Part shown: piece by piece, positions 1 to 28,501 of the stretch | How positions within the stretch are numbered: the first letter of the stretch is position 1 | Layout of the letters: each line of letters starts with the position of its first letter | Source of the DNA: Candidula unifasciata | Lineage: Eukaryota; Mollusca; Gastropoda; Stylommatophora; Geomitridae | Direction: 5' to 3' | Length of the DNA stretch: 64,000 nucleotides | NCBI GenBank assembly: GCA_905116865.2 | Contig: CAJHNH020007645.1 | Coordinates: 329,009 to 393,008 of the forward strand | Made by a program: the position numbers and the translations under genes | Notes under the pieces: generated by a model | What the model saw: only the letters and a program-made list of their open reading frames with translations | Told to the model about the DNA's origin: nothing | The model's database searches: none

Positions 1-338
1 GCACAGGAGGAAAAATTAGCACTCGCCTGGCTCAGCACAGTGGTTACGTTGGCTGGCGGAGGGCGCAGCAGCGAAAGGGTTAAAAAAACATAAACTTGTG
101 GTTTTGTTCATACCGTCTTTCAGAAGCTGACATTGTTCCTGAATTGTTATCAGGATTGCTTCCATGGTTTTCATATATCTTAAGGAAAGCTGCCTTGTTT
201 GTTTTTCTATTAATCCATAGTTTTTGCATTTTCAAAAACCACATAACTGCTGTTAGTAAATGTTTTTGAGCTTTTCTTTTTGTCTATGAAAGCGTCCACG
301 AGTCAGAAAACTGATATCAAATAAACGATCATTGATAC
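1..338 (-). other. Start of PSMD4 intron 10
   Basis: No exon recognised. The minus strand near 100-260 holds a short broken open stretch with no recognised domain, perhaps repeat-derived. Confidence 0.5.
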
Positions 339-16439
<16,101 letters not shown>

Positions 16440-16850
16440 CTTGGTAATTCTCCGGGCTGAAAATATCACAGGTTCGTTATTCGGAAATAAAGTTTTCGCT
16501 GAAAATATAAAATTAATATCTTGTTATATTTTAAACACATTTATTTAATTATTAAATTATCTGCCACTAAACTGATTAAGTAAACTTTTTTCGTAATTAC
16601 ACATAGTGGGAAAGATGGTAGGCAGAGACAGACAAATTGCGTAATATAAAGTGTAACCCTTCAATAGAGCAAGTCCTATCATTATCATAGTTTTTATAAG
16701 GAGTAGAAAATTATAGGGAAGAGAAAAAGTTGGTAAGAAATAACAATTAGTTTATGTTAGCTTTACAAAATCGATCACAATAAACAAACAAAGGACGTTG
16801 CGGCGATCATTATCATAGTCCGTTCCAGAAAACGTGCCCGAATTTTAAAA
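16440..16850 (-). promoter_or_regulatory. PSMD4 upstream region
   Basis: AT-rich DNA just upstream of the PSMD4 start codon. No TATA box, CpG island or named motif can be assigned. The 5' UTR and promoter are placed here only because the start codon is at 16439. The decayed LINE begins near 16850. Confidence 0.4.
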
Positions 16851-17765
16851 TCTGTCACTCGGTGTACGACAAGAATGTGTACTGTCACCTGATTTATTTT
16901 CATATACAGTTAATATATAATGAGATCTTTAATTGATATGCCTGGAATTGTGGTTGGTGGGCATAATATAAACAATTTTCGTTATGCTGATGACAGTCTT
17001 GAAAGCAACAATTCGGAAAGAACTACAGGAAAGAATAGACATTGTGGTGGTAGAAAGTCGAAGAATGGCCCTTAGTTTGAATAATTGGAAGACAGAAGTA
17101 ATGGTGGTATCAAAGAAAATAATTATTCCTAAATGTGTAGTAAAAGTCAATGGTATCATTTTGTGACAAGTACAGAAATTTAAGTATCTGTGCACATGGA
17201 TAACATCACATGGAAGATGCATTACTTAGATAAGAAACATAAAAGGACAGGCAAAAACTTAATTTTTTAAAAATTAAGAACATCTTATGCAATAAATTTT
17301 TGTCACTGAGGGTTAGAAAAAGAATTCTTGCTTGCTAAATACATCCAGTTTTAATATATGACTGTGAGTCCTGGACAATCGGTAGGTATGCCAACCAATT
17401 TCTTGAGACCTCAGAGATGTGGTTTTACAAGAAGAATGCTTAAAATACCTAGGACAGCCAAAAAGAGCTACCATGAGATTTTGAAAGAGGCGGGAGCCCG
17501 AAGACAAATAATCATAGACATCAGAAGGAGACATCATTTTTCGGCCATGTTATGAGAAGAGGGAAAATAGAACATGTTGTGACCACTGAAACGATATGTG
17601 GAAGGAGGGACAGAGGAAGACGAGAGAAGATTCTTGACAGTCTTGTTGCATGTCATGGAGGTATGTCAGCACACGAACTAGTACATGCTGCAGGAGATGG
17701 CAGATAGTGGAGAGGCATAATCGCCCATACCAGTTGTCAAGGCACCTGAGATGATGAACTAGGTT
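16850..17765 (+). pseudogene. Decayed LINE R reverse transcriptase (RTE-like), 3' half
   Basis: Across shifting frames it reads GVRQECVLSPDLFS, then NNFRYADD (catalytic YADD), SRRMALSLNNWKTEVMVVSK, VQKFKYLCTWITS, ILACYIHPVLIYDCESWT, SFFGHVMRREKIEHVVT, GRRDRGRREKILDS and a WRGIIAHT end. The order matches an RT palm/thumb and C-terminus. Stops and frameshifts are frequent, so it is dead. It sits upstream of PSMD4, on the opposite strand. Confidence 0.85.
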
Positions 17766-17877
17766 GGGTGTAAGTTGTTGACATTTGGCATGCAAATCAT
17801 GTACTTGCAACAAAAATATTTAAGTGTGAGGACATGATTTCTGAATCACACTATAAGATCCGGTATTACCGACCTTT

Positions 17878-17978
17878 TAAGCGTCGGAACGCGCTTCGTA
17901 ATTCCGTGGTGCAGGCGACTTGACAGCAGACCACCCGGCGTTGGTTTCGACAATGGTATCCAGAACCGTACAGGTAGC
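17878..17978 (+). repeat. Repeat C fragment
   Basis: Contains the GCGCTTCGTAAT and GCGTTGGTTTCGACAATGGT segments of family C (full copies at 40221-40449 and 60460-60690). Confidence 0.65.
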
Positions 17979-18099
17979 AATACAAAACATTATCATCATC
18001 AAAATCTACTTCTACTTTTAACCTTCGTGAGGAGGAATAATTTGCAACCAATCCACGTTGGCTATTACAGGCCATTTCTGGAGAAAGCATTGGCCTGGA

Positions 18100-18491
18100 C
18101 GTGAAGGTGCAAAGTGTCTTTAATAGTTTCAAACTCTCTTTTGCCTCTCTATCCCCCAATTGAGTATAGGCCCCCAACCAACTCACGCCAAGTCGTTCTA
18201 TCCTTCGCCATTACATGGAGCTCTCCCCATGTCCTCCCCATCTTTCTAACTTCATTCTCCAGCTCTCTTCTCCGTGTGTTTGTTGGCCTGCGTCTGTAAA
18301 ATACTAATTATATAATGTTTTATTTCCCTTGCTACTTCCATTGTTCTCCCTATACCACAGAGAGTTCTAACATTCCAGGTGCCAATTCTGGATGTTTTCC
18401 TAGCTGAGAGGAGATACGTCAACGATCCGGACTCCTTACGGCTTTCTCCACACCGTGTTATACTTCTGCTACTTAAAGAGCCTCCCCTCAT
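18100..18491 (-). pseudogene. Internally deleted LINE: endonuclease start joined to ORF 3' end
   Basis: On the minus strand the frame runs from TSRIGTWNVRTLCGIGRTME and VAREIKHYIISI (the start of an AP-endonuclease domain) straight into QANKHTEKRAGE and then, across frames, EDMGRAP...VGWGLYSIGG. The last part resembles the C-terminal end of the same kind of LINE. The central endonuclease and the whole RT are missing. Confidence 0.65.
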
Positions 18492-18729
18492 CCAGTTTGG
18501 CTACTATAATTAAAATTGTCTTTTAAAATCACAAAGAGTCAAAATAAACTAGGGTTGGGTCTACAACTTTATGTAGAGGAATAGAACTATCTGAATATAT
18601 GGAATGGGTTCAGTGAGCCTGTGGATTTAGGGACCGCTTAGCGTAGCCGTAGACAGTGCACAGAGAAAACGGCCATAAAGGGTACAGTTTCCGGAAAACG
18701 AATCAGGAGCAGACCTCAGCTAAACGTGG

Positions 18730-18890
18730 ATGCAAGGCATTTAAGATGCTTTAGTTATGAAAACACACAGGGCAGAAGAAATAGCTAAAGGAGTCTTTTA
18801 GGCGTGCTCTGACGAGAGCGACTTTCTGTAAAGGACCTGATGAGTGACTGACGATGAGATTCTGCACTGCACACGAACTGTACACCATCA
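18730..18890 (+). repeat. LINE R 3'-terminal fragment
   Basis: Reads ESFRRALTRATFCKGPDE, matching tails at 26160-26240 and 54490-54560. Confidence 0.55.
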
Positions 18891-19239
18891 TCATCATCAT
18901 GTGCCCTGTCAGCTGGCGTAGGCGCTCATGAGCCTCCACAGATTACGATCCCTGGTTGCCCGAAACAGCTCTCTTATTGATATTCTTCCCCCCCCCCACC
19001 CCCATGCCATCGTTTCAGCCTATCCAGCATCATCTCTCGTGGTCTACCTCTACCCCTTTTCAGGGGTACAAGAACTGTACAAGCTTCTTTAAATTCATTG
19101 GTAATAATTGACATAAAACATTACAATGTTACTGATTAAAAAAAAATAATCGAGATAAAAACGTCACACACACAAAAAAAAGTTCAGAATAAGCAGCAAT
19201 GGAAAATGATTGTGAACAATATTGTGATTATATGACTGT

Positions 19240-20405
19240 TGAATTAAGATTCGACATCACAACACTCGGGACGCCTCCTTAATCGCTCCGTCGCCCTCTT
19301 CAGCAGCAAGCGATAAGTTAAAATTCCGATGGTACCAGTAACTGTCTGTATATCCGTCTCGCCTTTCCCCTGAGTGTCAAGCGTAGTCCAGATCTCCTTG
19401 CAGTGCCATTCTCCTCAGACCGTAATGATCTTTTTGTTGCTCGGCACTGCTCACTCGCTCCCAAAGGGCCCTCACAATATCCAGCTTGTCATACATTAGT
19501 TCCCCAGCAAGTGGTACAGAACCGACCAGTCTATGTGCCTGTTCATTTCCCAACACACCGGCATAATGTGGAGAAAATATCCAAAGTATGCTAACTACCC
19601 TGGACCTCTGAAATTATGCTTACCACTCTGCACGGATCATGCCTGTCTCGACCGCTCTCAACAAGCTCTGTGAGTCAGTTACAATGACGGCATGTGTGTA
19701 CAGCTGATTCTCAAGCCAGAAATGACTGCCTCCACCCCCATTCTCAAACTAGACGTGATATCATATACTAGGCTTTGTTGCACCAAGTGACGTCCATTCG
19801 CCTTCTCTATGAACCCCCATGCACTTCGTCTCCCCTTAACACAGATCCAGCTGTATATACAATCACATCACTTGGGCGGGAATTGTCATGAATTACTTTT
19901 TGAACTTCTGATTCTGCAGCAACAACTGGCCAGTCCCTGCACTCACATCTCAAAGTGATTAGAACCCGACACAAATCTGAAACCTGATCGGACACTTTGA
20001 CACACTCCTCTCCTCGCCTAAATTTATCAAGCCTGCACACATATCCGATTGTGTCTTCAGCTAGCGTCACCCAAGACTTTCCTCTTTTCAGTCTATGACC
20101 CTTAGCACTATCCATGACTTCTTGCAGGAGGTGCCTCTTGTCCGCAGCTACTCTGAGATATGACTTTGCTTGCAGTAATTTGAGCCTGTCTGTGATAGTA
20201 GGCAGTGCAAGTATATATCGCATAAATACTACCGGGGTATCTTTTGTACATCACATAATTAACCGCTTGGCTTCATTCTGTATGCGTTCAAATTTCATCA
20301 GCTGACTCTTTGATATGGTAAGCATGCCAAATCCATAATCTATCACCGACAGAATCACATGCTGGAACATTCTTTGTTCCATGTGCATCGCTGCCATAAT
20401 ATTGA
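19240..20405 (-). pseudogene. LINE N (Nimb/I-like) RT thumb, RNase H start and 3' end
   Basis: The minus strand reads HVILSVIDYGFGMLTISKSQ and LMKFERIQNEAKRLIM, then MRYILALPTITDRLKLLQAK, ending with VIVYTAGSVLRGDEVHGGS. This last is the first strand of a retrotransposon RNase H (normally YTDGS; here Asp is replaced by Ala). An open stretch of 138 codons lies at 20223-19807; downstream frames are broken. The 3' tail equals the short copies at 3.6, 8.8 and 47.4 kb. Confidence 0.8.
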
Positions 20406-20431
20406 GAGCATTGAGTCATTTTTTGGCATTT

Positions 20432-20446
20432 CACACACACACACAC

Positions 20447-20525
<79 letters not shown>
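20432..20525. repeat. (CA)n-(TA)n microsatellite
   Basis: CA dinucleotides with two CCAC interruptions followed by about 48 bp of TA. Confidence 0.97.
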
Positions 20526-20529
<4 letters not shown>

Positions 20530-20569
20530 TTATATTGCTCGTCGCTGCTATGAACACAGGCACATATGA

Positions 20570-21900
20570 TTGTTAAAATCGTTGGCCATAAACAAACAAG
20601 TTACACATACAAAGTATTTGGACACACAATCTGAAGGTGTTAAAAAGGATTTTCCTTATTGCTTCTATTATTTATACAACCGACCTTAAACTTTTTATCT
20701 CGGTTGTAACTGACGTACGGACTTGAGCGAGTTTTCATAAGATTACATTGTTCACTACCTATCCAATTTTTCTAAAAATCTGAGTAAAGTACCTTAGTGA
20801 TATTGATTGGTATCTAAAGCGTATAATGCAAGTGGAAAGATCTGTGGAAAGAAAGACACATTTTTGTCCTGTCATGTAAGCTGTGAAGAGGAGTCGTTGC
20901 CCATCCAGTCAGCAGTTCAAGGCACATGATAATGATGACACAGCAACCAATCAGACAGCAAGATTTCATTTACTGCTGCCATGACTTCCTTCTACCTTCC
21001 CTGTAAGAGATTGTATTGTATACTTCTGCTTAGCAGAAGATTTGACATTGATCAGTGTCTTATCTTCTGTGAACTTTGCTGTCATATTTGGTGCATTTCA
21101 GTGATTATTAACTTTACACGCAAGTATGCCTTGTTTGTATGTGACGTTAAAAATGATAGTAGTCAATAAAATTTGAGGATTTTGAATTAGAAGTTGAAAA
21201 AATCCAGAAAATAACTTGTCGGACTGACAGTGACACTCAGTTCATCACTTAAGTTTCTTTTGTGTGTGAATGAGTTAAGTTAAAAGAAGGCACATCTGAT
21301 CAACGTATTCTAATAATCTTTGTGATTATACAAAACCCGTCAAAGATTAAATTGAAACGATGAATAAAAATCATTGTTTCTCTCAGTAGAGAATTACTTT
21401 GGTTTACAATTATTAAATTAAAGGCGAAGGTATGATGATAACAAGCTGAAGTTATTTCACTCTGACATACTTTTTCTTTGTACAGGCAGGCAACATTTGG
21501 CACTCCTTGCAACGGCCACCATAGAGGACGTAATCCCTAACTCTAACACTAACCCTGATCTCAAACTATATGAATTCTGTGTCGCCTTATAATAGATTTT
21601 ATTGAATAGATTTATAACCACAAAGTGAATGCTTGCGGATAATTAGATAACTGTTTTTAATATTATTATTCTGTAGCTTTTTTCATATAACACCAAAGCC
21701 AAGCAGCATATGACCGTATGTGTACTAGCGAATTAGGAGTGTTCAATGTCATGACTAATATATAACACAAGCTCTTCAATATACATTTCTGAAAATTGTA
21801 TGGACGACACAGCTGAACTACTGGGAGCATTTATCAAGAGTAATTCTTGGTTAACAATAGAACCAATAGACCAAAAGATGAATGAGATTCAACTGCACCA
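20570..21900. other. No gene seen
   Basis: AT-rich DNA. A short LINE R terminal fragment is likely at 20870-20935 (GTCAGCAGTTCAAGGCAC). Nothing else recognised. Confidence 0.5.
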
Positions 21901-21904
21901 GGAC

Positions 21905-22050
21905 ATCCACCAAGAGGTTAACACCAGGTGACAAAAAGTGCCACCAGGCGGATAATGATCACCTGGGGAAAGGTTCCAGAAACCCTGTTCAACCGTTAGG
22001 TTATATTAGGGCCCCTGAGTACAGCTGGGGTGGGGCTTTAAAATAAAATT
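21905..22050 (+). repeat. Repeat F copy
   Basis: Shares ACACCAGGTGACA-AAAGTG, CCAGAAACC-TGTTCAACCG, GGTTATATTAGGGCCCC and GGGCTTTAAAATAA with 48015-48175. Confidence 0.65.
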
Positions 22051-22059
22051 GCGTCCCCT

Positions 22060-23338
22060 AATAAGACGACAGACGTAAATGCTAGACCACCAAAAAATTG
22101 TTGCTTGGCTGCTTTATACTGCAGGCCTTGCATAATGTAGGTTGTGGTTGGTACCTTTCTGTCTTTTCACATGTTAGAGTTATGTTGTGCTATAGGGAAA
22201 CATGGAAGTTCCTTCTCTCCATAGCACATCTTGGAGTGGGATACCATTAAGAGAAACTACATTGCTATTTGCCTGATTTTTTTTCTCAAAATCTTAATTT
22301 TACCCCCACATCAAGCATATTTAATTTATATTGCCTCTGATTCTGAGAGTGGGACAGAATAGAAATATCATTGTCGAAGTCCAGATCCTCAAGCTGTTTT
22401 TTAGGAGAGGAAATGGGGTGAGCTGCATGCAGTAGAACAGGATAGAATGACTTGGTGTGAGTTGGTTGTACACCTATGCTCCATTTGTGACAGAAGGCAA
22501 AAGAGGAAGTGTCTTTGTACGTTTGACTTACTTTATTGGATATATTACAATATATTATCCTAAACATGAATGTGAACAAAAATAAGTGGCATTGCAGTCT
22601 TATGTAAGCATTCTGTACAGATTGACTCATTCTGTTTTGTTTTGAGGTTGTGATATCTGTACTTTTCAGCCCAGCTCATCCAACTTCAGCAACCCCCTTC
22701 CCTTCTCCTCTTTTATGACATGCTTGTTAGCAGAAGAATCGGTTGCACCATTTCCGCTGCCCTATCCAATACAGGCATCAGTTTATGGAAGTTTATGCTT
22801 TAATAATAATTATTGTATTTGTTCTGCATATTTCTGTTTAACACTAGTACTGATTCAACATTATGGTTAAAATATTAATGATTGGTCAGATTCTGCAGGA
22901 GTTTTCTATGAGATAAAGTAGTCCGTCTCAAGCCAGTCTGTCTTTGTTGCTCCTTTGACATGCATTGAACTTCATAACATAACAACTCTTGACCTGTTAG
23001 GGTCGTGGAGGTGAATGGATGAAAGCGCTAACACTCAAAACACAGCACCTTTCTCTGTCTACCGCTTGTTGAATAGATATAATAATAATTTACTTCTGTC
23101 TGATGTTGTCGTTCCATGTTCTTCTTGCCCCCCCCCCCCCAACTGATTCTTCTACTACACTCCACCTTAGAGTTCCTTATAATGTAAATGTTCTTTACTT
23201 CTATTATATGCAGTAAGATAGGGGTTGTTCTGTTTCTTCTCCTGCATTTCCACTTAAGTGGGTGGTTGGCACATTGTATTGTGCTTTACAGGTAGACCGC
23301 AGTATCTGCGTCTCCACATCCAATTTCAGCAAACTCTT
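22060..23338. other. No gene seen
   Basis: Unique-looking DNA with short homopolymers. A possible repeat A sliver near 22690-22750 (CTTTTATGACATGCTTGTTAG). No coding stretch supported. Confidence 0.45.
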
Positions 23339-23455
23339 AATTAGTCGTCTTTTATGACATGCTGATGAGGTTTGACAACTATATTGTTTGCAGTGGGTCT
23401 GTTTTTTTCCTGCTCCAAAAATGGGGCTTTAGAACCCACACAGCTAGTTAATTCT
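23339..23455 (-). repeat. Repeat A 5' fragment
   Basis: Reverse match to the GTGTGGGTTC, CCCA and AGACCCACTGC start of family A. Confidence 0.6.
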
Positions 23456-23764
23456 GTTTTTGCCACCGCTGATTCTAATGTTGCGGTTGGGTGTAGGGTT
23501 AGTCCGTGCCTCTGAGGCAGCCGTGGGTTGACAAAGACCCTAACCCAAACTCCTAACACCCTTAGAATAAAAAACTTCATATGAACTCCTGTATTTCTTT
23601 GGGATGAATTAAAAATAAAGTACCATTTCAGAACTTGAATTTTGCATACACACCCGTTTTAGAAATCTGCTTATTTGTAATTCACACTGTCGGTTTCTTG
23701 CCTCACAGTCAGATATGCTGTGACTTCGGAGAAATTTCATATTTCCTGATTTCCATTGTTGGTT

Positions 23765-23885
23765 TAGTCGACGTGGGCACTCAGGGAAGAATTATCAAAA
23801 ATCTATCCCTTTTGGGGATTCGAACCCAAGACCTTAAGGCCAGCAATCAAGCGTCTAGCCACTGTGCCGCCTTGGCTTCCGATCG
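23765..23885 (-). repeat. tRNA-like SINE head
   Basis: The minus strand has GGCACAGTGGCTAGACGCTT (box A region) and GGGTTCGAATCCCC (box B). The body is not recognised. Confidence 0.5.
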
Positions 23886-24281
23886 TTGCCTGACATTTAT
23901 ATTGACTTCACTGTGTAAAAGCACCAAGGTTTCCGAAAATCAGAATACATCCCCTGCCCCATTCCGCGAATGCATTTATTTCTTTGACATTATGAGGGCG
24001 GGCCCGGTTAGGTTATGGCTGCCTAGTGTATTTATCCGTTGTATCTATACTGTGTACAGCAGCGAAAAGGCCCTAGCGATTTAGCTGAAAATATCGTCAC
24101 TTTCATGCTGATTCAAGCAATAAGCTGCGGCAGTGGAGGGGGAACTCACACGCCGGCTCGGTGGTCGTGTCCTAATTAGCACTGGTTCCACTAATAATAA
24201 TCATAATTATAAGTAAATAGAAAACACCCATTGAAACAGTATTCGTGGCAGGTTTGATTCTGGCATTAACAGTTTTTAACC

Positions 24282-25055
24282 CCAACTGGTACTGCCGTAG
24301 AAGCAGACAGGGCACTAATAGAATGGGAAGCTGTGAGTCCCAGAATAATAAGAGCATCTTTTAGAACAGTAAAACAGAAGGTGAACATGTCGGTAATACA
24401 GTGTTATGCACCAACAAATGATAAAGATGCACCTGTTAAGGAAGATTTTTACATGCAGCTTCAAAATATTATTAATAATGAAAGAAAGGGCAACTTAAAA
24501 ATTTTGATGGGTGACCTGAATGCTGAGATAGGATCAGACAACACAGGTTATGAAGAAATTATGGGGAGACATGGTCTAGGAGTAATGAATGAAAATGGAG
24601 AATTGTTCACAAATTTCTGTGCAGATAACCAGTATGTTATTGGTGGAAGTATTTTTTCACATAAAAGTATACACAAGGCAACATGGGAATCACCTGACCA
24701 TAAGACAACTAATCAAATTGACCACATATGTATTAACAAAAAGTTTAGATCATCCCTTTACGATGTTAGGGCTTTCAGAGGTGCCGATGTATTTACTGAC
24801 CATTTCCTGGTGATAAGTAAAATCAAGTTGAAACTAAAAAGATATATAACATCTTATAATCATAGAAACCAATATAATGTAGGCTTTCTCAGAGATAAAG
24901 AAATTAAGGAACAGTTCTCAGTTACGGTCTCTAATAAGTACCAGGTGTTGCAGCAGTTAGCTGAAGATGTCAACACAGAAGTCTGCTGGGATCAGATTTC
25001 CCCTTTGTGTTGTATGAATGAAAACCTAGACTCTTATGAAGACATCCATGTGTAG
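24282..25055 (+). pseudogene. LINE R AP-endonuclease domain (RTE-like), truncated both sides
   Basis: A single open frame of about 258 codons. It reads ADRALIEWEAVSPRIIRASF, MSVIQCYAPTND, LKILMGDLNAEIGSDNTGYE, MGRHGLGVMNENGELFTNFC, KATWESPDHKTTNQIDHICI, GADVFTDHFLVISKIKLKLK. These are exonuclease-endonuclease-phosphatase motifs: GDxNA (catalytic), QIDHI and TDHFLV (catalytic His). The first, WNVRTL-like motif is missing, as is the whole reverse transcriptase. Such fragments are often annotated as craniofacial development protein 2-like. The cleanest TE frame in the window, so likely a young or recently inserted copy, but not functional as it stands. Confidence 0.9.
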
Positions 25056-25387
25056 TTACAATATTTGTCCGTGTAAAAGAAAATTTGTTATTCCGGGTTT
25101 TTTTCCCAACGTTTAAAACTGAGGATCGTCTCATACACGGAATGTGTTTAAAGTATTTATTTCCTAATTTTAGGTGGAAAAACCCAAACAGCTGTCAATT
25201 TATACATGGGATGTCTTATATTTTGGAAAATACGATACATTGATTCTGTAAATAAAGCTAGGTTCGGTTTGATGACTGGACGAATTATAAAAAGGTTTTA
25301 GGCACGATATGGTTTCTAAAACGTATGTTGCGAAAACCTTGCACAGCCGAGTAACTACCAGTAATTGCTGGGAAATCCCTGTATAAG

Positions 25388-25500
25388 TTTCAGAGATCCA
25401 GGGGATTGGCAGAAAAAATGGGGGCAGGGGTGTGGGGGTGGGCAGGATTAGACTTACTGCCTCCTAACAAGCATGTGATAAGAGACGACTAATTTAAGGT
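25388..25500 (+). repeat. Repeat A 5' fragment
   Basis: G-rich start, TAGACTTACTGCCTCCTAAC, AAGCATGTGATAAGAG, GACTAATTTA. Confidence 0.6.
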
Positions 25501-25629
25501 TTGCATAAATCGGATGTGTTGAGCTGAAATACACAGATATCGCAGCCTAGCTGTTAAGTACATCACGACGTACCAAGAGTTTTTTTTTTTGAATGAAAAG
25601 AATCGTTTTATGCAGCTGTAAAAAGAAGA

Positions 25630-26245
25630 GTTAGCGCAGCTGTAACATTGGCTCAGAAACCAGCGACGGAGATCGTTCAGCAGAAATTTCAAGACCTGTT
25701 TTTAATAATGCAGATGTTAAATAGCGTGAAGTGCCTGTGGCGCAACATCAGCAAACAACTTGAAGGGACAATCCCGATAACATGCACCTTTCCGATGGCA
25801 ACATATGGATGTGATTGGCGGACTATTTCGCAATAACACACGCACATTATAACACGCGCGCACACACTCGCGGATTTAGGAATGTTACTGAAAGGTTGCA
25901 AGCGGATTCACAGAGTACCATGGACTCAAAAAAGAGGAAAAAAAAAATACTGACAATTTTGAGTTTATGAACATAGAGGAGGACTGGCTCATAGACGGGT
26001 ATCGTGACTCGGAAATTAAATACCTCGGCCATATTAAACGCCGTCATTGGGAAGAACTGTAAAGGATGCTATGGCTTGTCTGAGAAGAGGCAGGGATCGA
26101 CCAGCACAACGATGGACACAAGATATCGAAGGCACTTTGAGCGTAAGTTTCACTACGCGGGGTCATTGGGAAGAGACTGAGTGGTTTTCTTCGTGTCGTG
26201 ACGAAGGCGACTGTCTGCAAAGAACCTGCTACATAATTATGCTTC
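25630..26245 (+). pseudogene. LINE R RT C-terminal remnant
   Basis: Fragments MLNSVKCLWRNISKQLEGTI, CTFPMATYGCDWRT, then after a gap DSEIKYLGHIKRRHWEE, RRGRDRPAQRWTQDIEGTL and a 3' end. These follow the order FP-ATYGCESW...FGHI.R...GRPR.RW..DI of the RT C-terminus. Several frame breaks. Confidence 0.7.
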
Positions 26246-26287
26246 CCCGTGAACGTTCCGCGCCCATTTAATGAAACAATAGAGTCG

Positions 26288-26490
26288 ACTACTTAGGGGT
26301 GTTTCCTTCGAAATCGGAGTGAGTCTGTTTGAGAGGCGAGGAACTTACAGTCTACATACAAATAAACCAGCTCTGTGAACGGATATGCACGCACAACTGG
26401 AACAGGACTAAAGTCCAGAAGTGGATGAAGATCAAGAACTTTAAACTGGAGTTTACAGCTTTTGAATCCCAAGAAAGAAAAGGATGATAA
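26288..26490 (+). repeat. Repeat A, 5'-truncated
   Basis: CTTCCTTCGAA-like segment, GAGAGGCGAGGAACTTACAG, GGAACAGGACTAAAGTCCAG, AGAAGTGGATGAA and the 3' end. Confidence 0.8.
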
Positions 26491-26710
26491 GAATGAGACA
26501 GTGTTGTTTGTTCATGTGATTGGAAATGTCACAGAGTCAGAATGAGAGAAGTGATGCTCGACACTTGAAACGGTGGCCGTGGGAATAGAATTGATCCGGA
26601 ACACCAAGTATTAGGGCTTTACATATTCTACACCGCAGCATGTGAGGTGCGGTGACCAGTTACGTTTATCGCTGCCCTTTCTTTCTGGACAACTACTCTG
26701 GAAATTATAA

Positions 26711-26908
26711 AAGTCCCTTTTCCACGCCTTTAGGCGTATTGGAAATATTTTTATAGACTAATCGGCACTTGGTGGGTGATGTGGTCAGCATCACACCGGC
26801 CGCCTTTATTTCCCATGACAGCACCTGATACCCACTCAAGGCTGCGTCGACCTGGGAGGTCATTAAAAAAAAAAATCCGGCTCCGCCAGGACGCGAACAC
26901 ACGAATTC
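26711..26908 (-). repeat. Repeat B (tRNA-derived SINE), partial
   Basis: Reverse copy: 3' end CCCTTTTCCACGCC, CATCACACCGGCCGCC, TACCCACTCAAGGCTGCGTC, up to the region where box B would be. Confidence 0.75.
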
Positions 26909-27140
26909 AGGAAATTGTGTGTGGAAAAACCTCATAAAGGAATATGATAACAACAATACAAGGCTCCAGCTCTTTCCAGCGTCATAAAATGACTACGAAC
27001 AAACGAACTTTATTTTCAAAAGGTCACAAATTGGGCACGCAGGCCCTTCTTACACTCGGCCCTTTCAAACATCCATCTTTCACACTGCAGCTGTATTTTT
27101 TATTATTAAGTGTTATATTCATATGATAATATGCATATTA

Positions 27141-27726
27141 TGAATATCAAGACACACAAACAAACAAAACCACACACACACAGACATAAAAGCATGGGTG
27201 GAAAAATGCATGTACACACTAGCGCGCACACACACACATGCGCCCACCACTTACTTAAACACGCAAATATACACACCTTCACACACACACATAAACACAC
27301 CTCATTCACCCACATACATGCCTACCTACCCACACAAACACGCACATTCCACACACATATATACATACAGATACACACACAGACAAACGAACAAAGACAT
27401 ACGCACAAACAGACAACCCGCACAGAGCCAAACACCCAGATATACACACAGAGACTCACACACATACATGCACAATCACACACACAAACAAACGCGCACA
27501 GACACTCGCAGACACATACGCACACAGACACACAACCACAGACGCATACACACTGGCACACACACACACACATACATATGTAGACACACCAATAGACATT
27601 AAACAAAGACACACACAGACAAACACACACAGGCATATACACACAGAGACATACACATATATATACACACAGAGACGCACATATACACAGGCATTCACGC
27701 AGATACACAAACACACACACAAACAC
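27141..27726. repeat. CA-rich degenerate microsatellite, about 585 bp
   Basis: ACAC-based DNA with irregular AAAC, AGAC, ATAC interruptions. Long open frames rich in His/Thr (plus) or Cys/Val (minus) follow from composition and are not genes. Confidence 0.9.
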
Positions 27727-27729
27727 TAC

Positions 27730-28500
27730 TACACCACCTGCTGGTTAGTTAGACTGCAGATTTAAAATCTAGAATACTTTGCATCAAGTCTGTTTGATCA
27801 TGTAAATGTTATCTGGCATCATTCACACACTGTGCACAGGATGGCTTTCCTTTGTACATGTTTGTTACATACTTTCCAGCAACCATGAATTATTCACCGC
27901 GACTGGAACGGCGCACTGATAAAGCCTATCAGATAGCCAATAAGGGCAAAACCTAGTGGGCATGTCATTGGTCGTTGCTTGACCTCTGTATGGACATTAT
28001 TTTTTGTTGTTGTTGAAAAACCCATGTGCAGAAATACAGTTGGCAGTGATCGTTGCCTGGGGAAGCGGTTTTCAGCCCTTTTGAGGCGTTGATTCCAACC
28101 TTTGCGACTAAATGTATTTCTAAGACTTCACTGAAGGATAACTAATAAATCAACTCTAGCGATGGTTTAGTATTTAGCCTGACATGATTCTGAGCAAAGA
28201 AACTCTGCAATAGCTTAACAAAAATTGTCTCTAGTATTTAAAATGAAAACTTCAGTTTGAAGATCTGTAATGAACACATTCACGCGCCTAAACACACATA
28301 CACCAAGTTCCCTTTGAAAACTCGAAACATGAAAATACATAACAGCACAAACGAAGTAGTCCACAGTTTATAGATAAATTCTGAGACAACACGAGATATA
28401 AAAGCATATTCCCCGTGTGGGTTCCATGCTCCCATTTTGTGGTGGAAGAATATACCAACTGCCCTCCCCCCATCTTCATAGCGATGTTTCCTTTTTTTTA
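27730..28500. other. No gene seen
   Basis: Unique-looking DNA. A family A-like GTGTGGGTTCCATGCTCCCA word occurs near 28412-28431 without the rest of the element. Confidence 0.45.
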
Positions 28501-28501
28501 G

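Noticed and set aside
27110..27726. His/Thr-rich and Cys/Val-rich open frames
   Set aside because: Produced by the degenerate CA-rich microsatellite.
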